NCBI GenBank assembly: GCA_002451085.1
Contig: DKBE01000087.1
Location: forward strand, 1,238-15,713
Source of the DNA: Proteobacteria bacterium UBA6908
Lineage (GTDB): Bacteria > Pseudomonadota > Gammaproteobacteria > Acidiferrobacterales > UBA6901
DNA: 14,476 nt
Direction of reading: 5' to 3'
Both the position numbers and the translations under genes were made by a program. Below the pieces are notes generated by a model. It was not told the DNA's origin. It worked only from the letters and a program-made list of their open reading frames with translations, and made no database searches. This document shows, piece by piece, positions 6,798-14,476 of the stretch. Each line of letters starts with the position of its first letter. Position 1 is the first letter of the stretch.

Positions 6798-7375
6798 ACG
6801 TAAGGAATAGCGGTAATACCGGAGAGGCAGGAACGATCCCTGGGACAGCCCCGGGACGACCTCTCATTGCACTCATCTGGGCCATGACGCGCAATCGTGT
6901 CATCGGCCGCGACAATACCCTGCCCTGGCGACTTCCTGCCGACTTGACCCATTTCAAGGCCCTGACCTCCGGACATCCGGTGATTATGGGTCGAAAGACT
7001 TTTGAGTCGCTTGGACGCCCACTCCCGAACCGGACAAACATCATTATTACCCGTAATCGTACGTTCTCCGCCTCCGGCTGCCACGTGGTTCACTCTCTGG
7101 ACGAAGCCTTGCGCCTGGGTGCACAGCATGAATCCCGCGATGGCCCAATCCTGTTTGTGATTGGCGGGGAAAACCTCTACAGCCAAGCATTACAACTGGC
7201 CGATCGCTTATACATCACCTTGGTGGATGCCGAAATAGAGGGTGATGCCCGATTTCCGGAGTTTGATCTGGATGACTGGCGCGAAGTGGAGCGACTGGTA
7301 CAGCCAGCTGATACTAAAAATATCTACGCTTGTACATTCCTGACACTAGAACGAAAAACGCCCCGGACTTCGTAG
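6794..7375 (+). CDS. folA: Dihydrofolate reductase
   Basis: Reduces dihydrofolate to tetrahydrofolate with NADPH; target of trimethoprim. The 193-aa product carries the standard core: [15 protein letters not shown] (24-38), [13 protein letters not shown] with the catalytic Asp50, [15 protein letters not shown] (66-80), the NADPH-loop VIGGENLY (122-129) and the late [18 protein letters not shown]. The GTG start overlaps the thyA stop by 4 bp. It gives about 22 residues ahead of the usual family start, a Gly/Thr/Pro-rich stretch unlike the core, with no other ATG, GTG or TTG start before the conserved block. The last codons (encoding KTPRTS) and stop lie inside the left arm and loop of the fimV terminator hairpin. 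Co-translation with thyA is likely. Confidence 0.95.
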   Translation: MNVRNSGNTGEAGTIPGTAPGRPLIALIWAMTRNRVIGRDNTLPWRLPADLTHFKALTSGHPVIMGRKTFESLGRPLPNRTNIIITRNRTFSASGCHVVHSLDEALRLGAQHESRDGPILFVIGGENLYSQALQLADRLYITLVDAEIEGDARFPEFDLDDWREVERLVQPADTKNIYACTFLTLERKTPRTS

Positions 7376-7384
7376 ACCGGGGCG
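7354..7384 (-). terminator. Rho-independent terminator of fimV, overlapping the folA 3' end
   Basis: The perfect 8-bp GC-rich stem CGCCCCGG/CCGGGGCG (7359-7366 with 7377-7384) has a 10-nt loop and, on the minus strand, is followed by TTTTT (7354-7358). It lies 30 bp past the fimV stop. On the plus strand the stem is followed by CTTCG, not a U tract, so termination of folA transcripts here would be weaker. The folA stop codon sits in the loop. Confidence 0.8.
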
Positions 7385-7413
7385 CTTCGTAGGTAAATGG
7401 CCGTCAAGGATGT

Positions 7414-10377
7414 TCAGGCAGCAATCTGTGAAGACAATTCGCGTGCCTGTTTTTTCTGCTGGTCGTTACCCTCGGCAATAACTTCTTCCAGAATGCTGCG
7501 GGCGCCTTCTGAATCGCCCATATCGATATACGCCTTGGCCAGGTCCAGCTTTGTGGCGGTCTCGTCCCAGCCCGGCATTGTAGCCTCAGCCAGCTCTGCG
7601 TTGTCGCTCTCACCTGGTTCGCCTTCCGATTCAAACGACAGACCGCTTGATTCAGACGGGTTGAATTCGATGCTACCCGTATCGGAATCTGCGCCTGAGG
7701 TAGTGAAGTCTATGCCGGTCGATGAACCGCTTGTGTCTTCAGCGCTGTCCAGGCTGAAATCCATCAGGCTGGTCGTATCGTTTGTAGACGACGGTTCAGA
7801 GAGACTGAAATCCATCCCGAGATCCCCGACTTCTGCGCCAGATTCTGCCGACTGGGAAGTTGCCGATTCGGTGTCGAAAGAGAAATCAAGGCCACTGGGC
7901 GCCGATGGCGCGGGCGCTTCGCTTTCAAAGTTGAGATTGAAGTCAATTCCGCCGGTGTCGGCTCCGGAGGTCGCTGCTTGCGTGTCTTGAGCTTCAAATT
8001 GCAAGGCTGTATCCGTCCTGGAAATGCCCAGATTTTCCGATCCAGTATCCAATAGCGTTGTGGCAGCGGCAGCCGCCGCGGTTGGTCTTCCACCACGGAA
8101 CATCGGGTTGTTCGGGCTGAGCTTGCGGCCCATCTCCTCGGTCTTTTCCCAAACCTTGCCGCCCTTGCCCTCGAGCTGTGCATACAGCTCCTCAGCCAGG
8201 GTCTCAAACGCGCTGACGTCATTACGCTGGAAATAGATTTCCAACAACTTGCCCTTGAGCTCCTGCCGTACCGGATCCTTCACAATGGCATCTTTGAGAA
8301 TTTCCTCGGCCTGTTCGTCCCGTCCATAGGCCAGGTAAACTTCCGCCTCGGCAATCGGATCCACTTCGTCAGTATGGATATTTCCCATTCCCCCCTGGCT
8401 GAAATCGCTCAGGAACGAAGTATCACTTGGAGCCGCCTGGCCACTGGTGTCGGTAATGCTGACATCGCTGGACAAACTGCTACCGCTCAGGATGCTTTCC
8501 GAGAACTCACGTGAAGCCCGGCGGCGCCGGTAGGCATACAACCCGCCCATGCCTGCCGCCAGCGCGCCAACTCCGCCGAGTAATGCGAGTGCCAGCGTAT
8601 TGTCCATGACACTGGCGAGAAGTGAATCCAGGAAACCTTCTTCAGCAGGCGGAGCAGGTGCAGCAACGGGTTTTGGTGCTGGCTTTTTCGCCGTGCTCGG
8701 AACCGGCTTTGGTGTTTCCGCCTTGGCTGCTGCAGCCTTGGTGGCGGCCTCGGCAGCAGCCTTCTCTTGCGCAGCCTTCTCAGCAGCGGCTTTTTCTTCA
8801 GCCGCTTTGGCAGCCGCCTCGGCAGCTTGCTTCTCGGCGGCCTGCTTCTGGGCCAGGGCCACATCCTTGTTCTCGAGTTCGATCAGGCGCTCGGTGTTTT
8901 TAACCTGCTCCTGCAGTTTTCCAACCCGATCGCGCATCTCCTTGTTCTGCATCTGTTTGGATTCGATGGCTTCTTCAAGAGTGGCCACGCGTTCGTTTAG
9001 CTTGCCCTGCTCCTTGGCAGCATCCTTCTTGGTTTCGACGCCCGGGGTCTTGGTCGTTTCGTCGGCAACCTCCTGTTCGAGGTTGGCGCGAACAATCTTG
9101 AGCAGATCCACCGGCTCGGCTTTTCCGCTCGCCGGTTTCTGCTTGGAAGGCTTTTCAGCCTTATCGGTTTTTTCTGGTTTGATCGCCGCCTTGGTAGTTT
9201 CCTCAACCGGTTTTTCCGGCTCGTTCACCGCCACCATGCGACTGGTTCCAGCCAACTTGAGCTTGTATTCCTGCCAGGCATCATACTGTGCCCGGTATTC
9301 ACGTGCTGCCTGATCTCTTGGCATTCCCGCAATCGAATCCCGCTCGGGTACTTTGAGTATTTTTCCAGCCTTGAGGTTGTTGACGTTATTGCCAAAGAAT
9401 GCCGAGGGATTGGCGCGCATCAGGGCAATCATGACCTGTTGTGGACTCAACGTCTTGTCAGAATTGACCTTCGCGGCAATGTGGCTCAGGGTTTCGCCTT
9501 TCTGGACGGGGCCGTATTCCTGAACCGGCGTGGTGGCCGGCATTGCTGGTTCCGACGATGCAACTTCGCTAACCGGTGGAGGCAGAGATGTGTCGGTAGC
9601 GGTCACAGCCGGCTCCGAAGGCACAGGACTCGCAGCTTCTGAAGCTGATGGTATCGGTGGCTCCGCAGTTACGGGCGCAATTGGTTCTGCAACTGCGGGC
9701 GGGCTCGGAGTTGCTGTCTCAGCACCGGCGAGCTGTGTTTTCTCGGCCTGCGCCGCTTCAGCCTGCTCCAGACCTGTTCCTAGCGGTGGGAGTTCTTCGA
9801 GTGGTGCCTGCGCCTGAGTTGTCACCGATGGTTCGACAACCGGCATGGGTGCTGATGCTTCAGCCGCAACCGGAGCAGCAGGTGCCCGTGAAGGTGTAAT
9901 TACAGTTTCACCGGGCGCCGCTTCCGGAGGGTTAATGACCGCCGGTGTTCCGCTTGCCCAATGCGGCGGATCGAGCAGTGCGCTGTATTCGCGAATCAGC
10001 TTGCCGCCACTCCACTCCACCTGCACGAGGAAGTGCAGGAACGGCTCGCGAATCGGGTTGTCGGTTGTGACCTTCAGGTAGTGCTTGCCACCTGCGCCCT
10101 GCGTAAGCGCATACTTGATATCAAACAGATGGGCGGCACGATCCACGCCAGCGATCTCAAAATCGGCGCGTGAGGCAAGCGATGCCTTGAGTGTCTTGAG
10201 TTCCTGGGCGGTGGGCGAAATCAGTTCAATCTGGCCGTTGAGTGGCTCATCCAGCCCGGATTGTACCGTCAGTTTCCCTACACCCAGTGCCCAGACAGAC
10301 ATGGGTGATGTTGCCAGCATTCCAGCGGCAACCCAGAAAAGCGATTTCCAACGGGCACCACGAAGCATATGGTGCAT
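7414..10377 (-). CDS. fimV: FimV family pilus-assembly / polar hub protein
   Basis: FimV is a large inner-membrane protein that binds peptidoglycan and supports type IV pilus assembly, twitching and polar localisation of partners. This 987-aa copy has the full layout. There is a signal peptide (1-30, ending SVWA), a conserved N-terminal FimV domain (31-137), a Pro/Ala linker, and a LysM domain (about 288-344, VQKGETLSHIAAKV). Then come a Lys/Glu and Ala-rich coiled coil (about 455-555), one transmembrane helix (593-614, followed by RRRR), a TPR-like part (672-737), an acidic repeat tract (808-916), and the C-terminal conserved domain (936-985, DLAKAYIDMGDSEGARSILEEV). The start has AGAGG close upstream and a GGGGGA further back; a second ATG three codons in is possible. 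It is transcribed alone, between its own terminator and an AT-rich leader. Confidence 0.95.
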   Translation of the reverse strand: MHHMLRGARWKSLFWVAAGMLATSPMSVWALGVGKLTVQSGLDEPLNGQIELISPTAQELKTLKASLASRADFEIAGVDRAAHLFDIKYALTQGAGGKHYLKVTTDNPIREPFLHFLVQVEWSGGKLIREYSALLDPPHWASGTPAVINPPEAAPGETVITPSRAPAAPVAAEASAPMPVVEPSVTTQAQAPLEELPPLGTGLEQAEAAQAEKTQLAGAETATPSPPAVAEPIAPVTAEPPIPSASEAASPVPSEPAVTATDTSLPPPVSEVASSEPAMPATTPVQEYGPVQKGETLSHIAAKVNSDKTLSPQQVMIALMRANPSAFFGNNVNNLKAGKILKVPERDSIAGMPRDQAAREYRAQYDAWQEYKLKLAGTSRMVAVNEPEKPVEETTKAAIKPEKTDKAEKPSKQKPASGKAEPVDLLKIVRANLEQEVADETTKTPGVETKKDAAKEQGKLNERVATLEEAIESKQMQNKEMRDRVGKLQEQVKNTERLIELENKDVALAQKQAAEKQAAEAAAKAAEEKAAAEKAAQEKAAAEAATKAAAAKAETPKPVPSTAKKPAPKPVAAPAPPAEEGFLDSLLASVMDNTLALALLGGVGALAAGMGGLYAYRRRRASREFSESILSGSSLSSDVSITDTSGQAAPSDTSFLSDFSQGGMGNIHTDEVDPIAEAEVYLAYGRDEQAEEILKDAIVKDPVRQELKGKLLEIYFQRNDVSAFETLAEELYAQLEGKGGKVWEKTEEMGRKLSPNNPMFRGGRPTAAAAAATTLLDTGSENLGISRTDTALQFEAQDTQAATSGADTGGIDFNLNFESEAPAPSAPSGLDFSFDTESATSQSAESGAEVGDLGMDFSLSEPSSTNDTTSLMDFSLDSAEDTSGSSTGIDFTTSGADSDTGSIEFNPSESSGLSFESEGEPGESDNAELAEATMPGWDETATKLDLAKAYIDMGDSEGARSILEEVIAEGNDQQKKQARELSSQIAA
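7630..7956 (-). repeat. Degenerate acidic repeat in FimV (xDFSxDSE units)
   Basis: Residues 808-916 of FimV contain about six spaced copies of a short motif: GIDFNLNFE, GLDFSFDTE, GMDFSLSE, LMDFSLDSAE, GIDFTTSG and GSIEFNPSE, separated by Ser/Thr/Glu/Asp-rich linkers of about 10-20 residues. This looks like a disordered acidic tract with regularly placed hydrophobic clips, between the TPR part and the C-terminal domain. Confidence 0.65.
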
Positions 10378-10446
10378 CAGCCTCTTTCCCCCGGATTTTT
10401 CCTGTGTCCGTTCAACTTTGTATTTATATACTTGAAGTTATGGTTT

Positions 10447-10493
10447 GATGATAGTGATCATCTTTATAAGGCACGAGTAACTATAGCTTACAA
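10447..10493 (-). promoter_or_regulatory. Candidate fimV promoter with a dyad at the start point
   Basis: On the minus strand, TTGTAA (10488-10493) and TATAAA (10463-10468) are separated by 19 bp, longer than ideal. A start near 10456 would lie in the middle of a perfect 6-bp dyad, GATGAT-4-ATCATC (10447-10462), placed where an operator could act. The leader to fimV would be about 80 nt. Weak on hexamers alone. Confidence 0.3.
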
Positions 10494-10652
10494 ATAAAGT
10501 TTTACCAATATTCATACAAGTGCATTTATCCTAGTGATTACCGCTTCGATTCCCGTTATTTAATTGACCAATTGAGTAGGGTATAGCTGCGTCGAAAATT
10601 AAAAAAGCGGCTCAAACAATTGATTAATTTCTGGGACCCAAAACCTAGACGC

Positions 10653-10698
10653 AATAAATTATATTTCTCTGTATATACAATAACTTATATAATTTATT
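10653..10698. repeat. Perfect 12-bp AT inverted repeat
   Basis: AATAAATTATAT (10653-10664) is matched exactly by its reverse complement ATATAATTTATT (10687-10698). The 22-nt spacer itself contains the palindrome GTATATAC (10671-10678). All twelve pairs are A-T. Function unknown. Confidence 0.6.
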
Positions 10699-10775
10699 CA
10701 ACCACACGGTACAAAAATTGCCTAATCACTAGTTGTATAGCTGTTGAACGGGGTGCGGGCAAATAGAACTTCAAC

Positions 10776-10804
10776 AAAAAATGGGCCGGCACATGCCAGC
10801 CCAT
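10776..10804 (-). terminator. Rho-independent terminator of the leu-asd operon
   Basis: On the minus strand an approximately 10-bp hairpin, ATGGGCTGGC with GCCGGCCCAT (one U-G wobble, 4-nt loop), is followed by a run of T (10776-10780, plus the T pairing at the base of the stem). It lies about 30 bp past the asd stop and separates asd from the fimV unit. Confidence 0.85.
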
Positions 10805-10832
10805 TGCGCAAATCGCGGAAGACGGAGACGGT

Positions 10833-11948
10833 TTAGCGAGACTCAATCAGAATTCGCAGCATCCGTCGCAAAGGTTCAGCCGCACCCCACAGCAACTGAT
10901 CTCCACAGGTAAAGGCCGTCAGGTACTCGGGCCCCATATTGAGCTTGCGCAAGCGGCCGACAGGTACCGTGAGGGTGCCCGTGACGGCAGCCGGAGTCAG
11001 CTCGCGCATGGAGATGTCGCGGTCGTTCGAGACCACCTTGGCCCACTGATTCGCATTTGCCAGCATGCCGTGAATTTCATCGAGCGGCACATCCTTCTTG
11101 AGCTTGATCGTGAGTGCCTGTGAGTGACAACGCATGGCGCCGATGCGCACACACAGTCCATCGATTGGCATTGGATTGCCTTCACGGCCAAGAATCTTGT
11201 TGGTTTCGGCCTGCCCTTTCCACTCCTCTTTTGACTGACCGCTCGGCAATTGCTTGTCGATCCACGGAATGAGCGAGCCCGCGAGCGGCACACCGAAGTT
11301 TTCTTTCGGGAACGTATTGGAGCGGATGGTCTCGGCCACAGTACGGTCAATATCGAGAATGGCCGAAGCCGGGTCATCGAGACTGGTCTTCACCGAGGCA
11401 TGAATAGCGCCCATCTGCTTGATCAGTTCGCGCATGTTATTGGCACCGGCACCCGACGCCGCTTGATAGGTCATCGAAGTCATCCATTCGATCAGCCCGG
11501 ACTTGAAGAGACCACCGAGCCCAATCAACATCAACGACACCGTGCAATTACCGCCGATGTAGTTCCTGATGCCCTTCTGGATACCGTCCTTGATGACGTC
11601 CATGTTGACCGGGTCGAGGATGATGATCGCATCCTGTTCCATACGCAGCGTCGAGGCGGCGTCAATCCAGTAACCCTTCCAGCCAGCGGCGCGCAGCTTC
11701 GGAAACATCTCGCTGGTGTAGTCACCGCCCTGGCAGGTGATGATGATGTCCATTGTTATCAGCTCGTCGACACTCTTGGCGTCCTTGAGCGGTGGCACAT
11801 CCTTGCCGATGGCCGGACCTTTGCCACCCGGATTGGAGGTGGTGAAAAACACCGGATCGATATGATCGAAATCGTGCTCTTCCTTCATGCGGCCCATGAG
11901 CACGGAGCCCACCATGCCGCGCCAGCCGATTAAACCTACCCGCTTCAT
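10833..11948 (-). CDS. asd: Aspartate-semialdehyde dehydrogenase
   Basis: Cytosolic NADPH enzyme that converts aspartyl-phosphate to aspartate semialdehyde, the branch point to lysine/diaminopimelate, threonine and methionine. The 371-aa product resembles the gammaproteobacterial form closely. It has the nucleotide-binding start [15 protein letters not shown], the catalytic Cys135 in [24 protein letters not shown] (161-175), and the general-base His275 in AMRCHSQAL. The ATG at 11948 has GAGGA about 8 bases upstream. It lies 29 bp after leuB in the same direction and is followed by a strong terminator, so it is the last gene of the leu operon. Confidence 0.97.
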   Translation of the reverse strand: MKRVGLIGWRGMVGSVLMGRMKEEHDFDHIDPVFFTTSNPGGKGPAIGKDVPPLKDAKSVDELITMDIIITCQGGDYTSEMFPKLRAAGWKGYWIDAASTLRMEQDAIIILDPVNMDVIKDGIQKGIRNYIGGNCTVSLMLIGLGGLFKSGLIEWMTSMTYQAASGAGANNMRELIKQMGAIHASVKTSLDDPASAILDIDRTVAETIRSNTFPKENFGVPLAGSLIPWIDKQLPSGQSKEEWKGQAETNKILGREGNPMPIDGLCVRIGAMRCHSQALTIKLKKDVPLDEIHGMLANANQWAKVVSNDRDISMRELTPAAVTGTLTVPVGRLRKLNMGPEYLTAFTCGDQLLWGAAEPLRRMLRILIESR

Positions 11949-11977
11949 TGTCGGTATCCTCGAAGTCGTAATTATGT

Positions 11978-13051
11978 TCAGAGCGCCGCCACCACGGCGT
12001 CGCCCATTTCTTTCGTACCAACCTTCTTTGTTCCTTCAGTCCAGATATCGCCGGTGCGGTAACCCTGATCGAGCACCCTGGAGACCGCTTGCTCGATCCT
12101 GTCCGCCAACGCTATCTCATTGAGCGTGTAACGCAGCATCATCGCTACCGACAGAATGGTGGCCAGCGGATTGGCTATACCTTTCCCCGCGATATCCGGC
12201 GCGCTGCCGTGAATCGGCTCGTACATGCCCTTGCCGTTCTTGTCGAGCGACGCCGAAGGCAGCATGCCGATGGAGCCGGTAAGCATTGAAGCCTGATCGG
12301 ACAGAATATCGCCAAACATATTGTCTGTGACCATCACGTCGAACTGTTTCGGTGCGCGCACCAACTGCATGGCGGCGTTATCCACATACATGTGCGAGAG
12401 CTCGACTTTCGGGTAATCCTTGCCAACACGGATAACCACCTCGCGCCACAATTCCGAGACCTCGAGTACATTGGCCTTGTCCACCGAACACAATTTCCTG
12501 TTACGCTTCATCGCAATCTCGAATGCCGAGCGTGCGATGCGCTCGACTTCGGGCTCGCTATAAATCATGGTATTGAAGCCCTCGCGCACGCCGTCCTCGC
12601 GGGTGCGTATGCCGCGCGGCTTGCCGAAATACACCGAGCCGGTGAGCTCACGCACAATCATGAGATCGAGTCCGGACACCACCTCGGGTTTCAGGGTCGA
12701 GGCATGCACGAGCTGCGGGTAGAGCAGCGCCGGCCGCAGGTTCGAAAAAAGTCCTAATTCCGAGCGAATTCCGAGCAATCCGCGCTCCGGACGCTGTTCG
12801 CGTGGCAAGGCATCGTATTGTGGGCCGCCGACGGCGCCGAGCAGTACGGCATCGGCGGCCTTGGCCAGCCTCAGCGTTGACTCCGGCAGCGGATGCCTGG
12901 CCGTATCGTAACCGGCGCCGCCAATCGGCGCCTGCTCCATTTCCACCCTGAAGCCGAAGCGCGACTTCAATGCCTCCATGACTTTCACGGCTTCGGCGAC
13001 TATCTCTTGGCCGATACCATCACCCGGCAGTACTGCAATTTTCTTGGTCAT
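11978..13051 (-). CDS. leuB: 3-isopropylmalate dehydrogenase
   Basis: NAD-dependent oxidative decarboxylation of 3-isopropylmalate to 2-ketoisocaproate, the third leucine-specific step; a cytosolic dimer. The 357-aa length is normal. Motifs: [14 protein letters not shown] (5-18), the substrate-loop arginines around [31 protein letters not shown] (134-143), [10 protein letters not shown] (222-231), the metal-binding [16 protein letters not shown] (242-257), and the NAD-selecting [15 protein letters not shown] (281-295). AAGGA lies about 8 bases before the ATG. There are only 11 bp from the leuD stop. Confidence 0.97.
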   Translation of the reverse strand: MTKKIAVLPGDGIGQEIVAEAVKVMEALKSRFGFRVEMEQAPIGGAGYDTARHPLPESTLRLAKAADAVLLGAVGGPQYDALPREQRPERGLLGIRSELGLFSNLRPALLYPQLVHASTLKPEVVSGLDLMIVRELTGSVYFGKPRGIRTREDGVREGFNTMIYSEPEVERIARSAFEIAMKRNRKLCSVDKANVLEVSELWREVVIRVGKDYPKVELSHMYVDNAAMQLVRAPKQFDVMVTDNMFGDILSDQASMLTGSIGMLPSASLDKNGKGMYEPIHGSAPDIAGKGIANPLATILSVAMMLRYTLNEIALADRIEQAVSRVLDQGYRTGDIWTEGTKKVGTKEMGDAVVAAL

Positions 13052-13062
13052 CTTGAATTCCT

Positions 13063-13704
13063 TTACTTCGCAAAAAGCCAGGGTGCCTCGTTTCGGCGCC
13101 GTTCCTCATAAGCCTTGATGTCACCCACATGCTGTAGCGTCAGGTCAATATCATCCAGGCCATTCAACAGACAGTGCTTGCGGAAAGCATCCACCTCAAA
13201 CGTAAAGCTCGCTCCGGCTGGTGTCGTCACGGTCTGCGCAGCTAGATCAATGGTGAGCCTGTAACCCGGCGTCATCTCGCATTCCTTGAACAAACGATCC
13301 ACTGCTTCACGATCGAGCACGATCGGCAACAGGCCATTCTTGAAGCTGTTGTTGAAAAAGATATCGGCATAACTCGGTGCAATGATCGCGCGGATGCCGA
13401 AGTCATCAAGCGCCCACGGCGCGTGTTCGCGCGAGGAACCACAGCCAAAATTATCCCGTGTCAGCAGAATCTGTGCGCCCTGGTAGCGTGGCCGGTTCAG
13501 CACAAACTCCGGATTCACGCGCCGCCTGCTGTGATCCATACCCGGCTCACCCGGATCAAGGTAGCGCCAGTCATCAAACAGATTCGGTCCGAAGCCGCTG
13601 CGCTTGATCGATTTCAGGTATTGCTTCGGGATGATCGCATCGGTATCCACATTGGCGCGGTCGAGCGGTACCACGAGTCCCGTCAGTTTCTCAAATTTTC
13701 TCAT
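13063..13704 (-). CDS. leuD: 3-isopropylmalate dehydratase small subunit
   Basis: Small subunit of isopropylmalate isomerase, which pairs with LeuC to turn 2-isopropylmalate into 3-isopropylmalate. It is 213 aa, normal for the proteobacterial type. Recognisable blocks are [20 protein letters not shown] near the N-terminus, [16 protein letters not shown], the [21 protein letters not shown] stretch, and [16 protein letters not shown] near the end. The ATG at 13704 is preferred: GGGAGG sits 7 bases upstream and it matches the family start (MRKFEKLTG). A GTG one codon earlier is also open. The ATG shares its first base with the leuC stop. Confidence 0.96.
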   Translation of the reverse strand: MRKFEKLTGLVVPLDRANVDTDAIIPKQYLKSIKRSGFGPNLFDDWRYLDPGEPGMDHSRRRVNPEFVLNRPRYQGAQILLTRDNFGCGSSREHAPWALDDFGIRAIIAPSYADIFFNNSFKNGLLPIVLDREAVDRLFKECEMTPGYRLTIDLAAQTVTTPAGASFTFEVDAFRKHCLLNGLDDIDLTLQHVGDIKAYEERRRNEAPWLFAK

Positions 13705-14476
13705 CACTGCACCTCCCGGACATCAATAAAGTGTCCGGCAATGGCTGCCGCAGCCGCCATGGCCGGCGATACCAGGTGGGTACGTCCACCTGCACCCTGC
13801 CGGCCCTCGAAGTTGCGGTTCGAGGTCGAGGCGCAACGTTCGCCCGGTTCCAGCCGGTCAGCATTCATGGCCAGACACATGGAGCACCCGGGTTCGCGCC
13901 ATTCAAAACCGGCATCCTGGAAGATCTTGTCCAGCCCTTCTTGCTCGGCTTGCGACTTCACCAGGCCAGAGCCCGGTACCACCATGGCCAGCTTGATGGT
14001 TTTGGACACTTTCTTGCCCTGTACAACCGCGGCCGCCGCGCGCAGATCTTCAATGCGTGAGTTAGTGCAGGAGCCAATAAAGATCTTGTCCAGGCGTATA
14101 TCTCGAATCGGCGTGTTGGCCGTTAACCCCATGTAGTGAAGTGCGCGTTCGTAACTGTTGCGTTTCACGGAATCATTCTGGTTGGCGGGATCCGGTATAC
14201 GACCGTCGACTGCCGCCACCATTTCCGGCGACGTGCCCCAACTTACTTGTGGCTTGATCTCGGCGGCATTGAGCATCACTTCCTTGTCGAACGTCGCGTC
14301 CGTGTCGCTGTGCAGTGCACGCCAGGCCTGCACCGCCTGCTGCCACATCGCCCCTTTCGGTGCATACGGCCGGCCGCGGAAATACTCAATGGTCTTGTCG
14401 TCCACTGCCACCATGCCGGCACGGGCGCCGGCTTCGATCGCCATGTTGCAGACCGTCATGCGGCCTTCCACCGACA
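13704..14476 (-). CDS. leuC: 3-isopropylmalate dehydratase large subunit (partial, C-terminal part)
   Basis: The window holds the last 257 codons; the family is usually about 470 aa, so the first part lies beyond the right edge. LeuC carries the [4Fe-4S] cluster of isopropylmalate isomerase. All three cluster cysteines are visible: one in [13 protein letters not shown] (codon starting near 14069) and two in [11 protein letters not shown] (near 13886 and 13877). [20 protein letters not shown] at the cut edge and [19 protein letters not shown] near the end are also typical. The stop overlaps the leuD start region (TGATG). No regulatory leader can be seen, since the operon start is outside the window. 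Confidence 0.97.
   Translation of the reverse strand, partial: SVEGRMTVCNMAIEAGARAGMVAVDDKTIEYFRGRPYAPKGAMWQQAVQAWRALHSDTDATFDKEVMLNAAEIKPQVSWGTSPEMVAAVDGRIPDPANQNDSVKRNSYERALHYMGLTANTPIRDIRLDKIFIGSCTNSRIEDLRAAAAVVQGKKVSKTIKLAMVVPGSGLVKSQAEQEGLDKIFQDAGFEWREPGCSMCLAMNADRLEPGERCASTSNRNFEGRQGAGGRTHLVSPAMAAAAAIAGHFIDVREVQ

Larger units (their letters stand above)
10378..10832. other. AT-rich intergenic region between asd and fimV
   Basis: About 455 bp with no supportable gene. The middle part (roughly 10430-10740) is clearly richer in A and T than the neighbouring genes. It holds a candidate fimV promoter with a dyad, a 12-bp perfect inverted repeat, an AATTG-AC-CAATT dyad at 10562-10573, and the asd terminator at its right end. 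No tRNA or small-RNA gene could be supported. Confidence 0.6.

Noticed and set aside
8549..9313. Long plus-strand open frame rich in Ala and Ser opposite fimV
   Set aside because: It mirrors the Ala/Lys/Glu low-complexity coiled coil of FimV; GC-rich periodic codons leave the opposite strand open by chance.
11250..11933. Long open frame on the plus strand opposite asd
   Set aside because: It is His/Arg-rich with no recognisable domain, while the minus strand encodes a complete Asd with catalytic Cys and His.

Overview
This 14.5 kb window looks like chromosomal housekeeping DNA from a gammaproteobacterium. The best evidence is the run leuC-leuD-leuB-asd followed by a large fimV gene, an arrangement known from Pseudomonas-like gammaproteobacteria. 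E. coli-like ThyA (264 aa) and Asd (catalytic Cys135) proteins agree with this. The genus cannot be told from the sequence alone. There are no transposons, CRISPR arrays, rRNA or tRNA genes, and no sign of prophage.

Layout, left to right. (1) At the left edge, on the minus strand, is the start of a small Ala/Pro-rich lipoprotein, cut by the window. (2) A plus-strand operon follows: pgi (glucose-6-phosphate isomerase), mtfA (M90 zinc peptidase) and a rhomboid protease, joined by 4-bp GTGA stop/start overlaps. (3) A minus-strand SET-domain methyltransferase gene converges on the rhomboid gene and overlaps its end by 44 bp. It is divergent from a plus-strand pair: a diheme cytochrome c fused to a DUF302 domain, and a separate exported DUF302 protein. 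(4) An unrecognised four-helix membrane protein lies on the minus strand. (5) On the plus strand, thyA and folA overlap and together form the dTMP/tetrahydrofolate cycle. (6) On the minus strand is fimV, a 987-aa LysM/coiled-coil/TPR protein. Its terminator lies over the last codons of the convergent folA. (7) An AT-rich gap of about 450 bp holds inverted repeats, a candidate fimV promoter and the asd terminator. (8) On the minus strand, leuC (partial), leuD, leuB and asd form one tight operon for leucine synthesis and the aspartate-family branch point.

Most of the window is ordinary. The least ordinary part is 3036-5792: the SET enzyme, the cytochrome-DUF302 fusion with its partner DUF302 protein, and the orphan membrane protein. 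The fusion plus partner is the best candidate here for an uncharacterised periplasmic redox module. At DNA level, the most notable items are the repeated GTGA junctions, the shared folA/terminator sequence, and a perfect 12-bp inverted repeat between fimV and asd.
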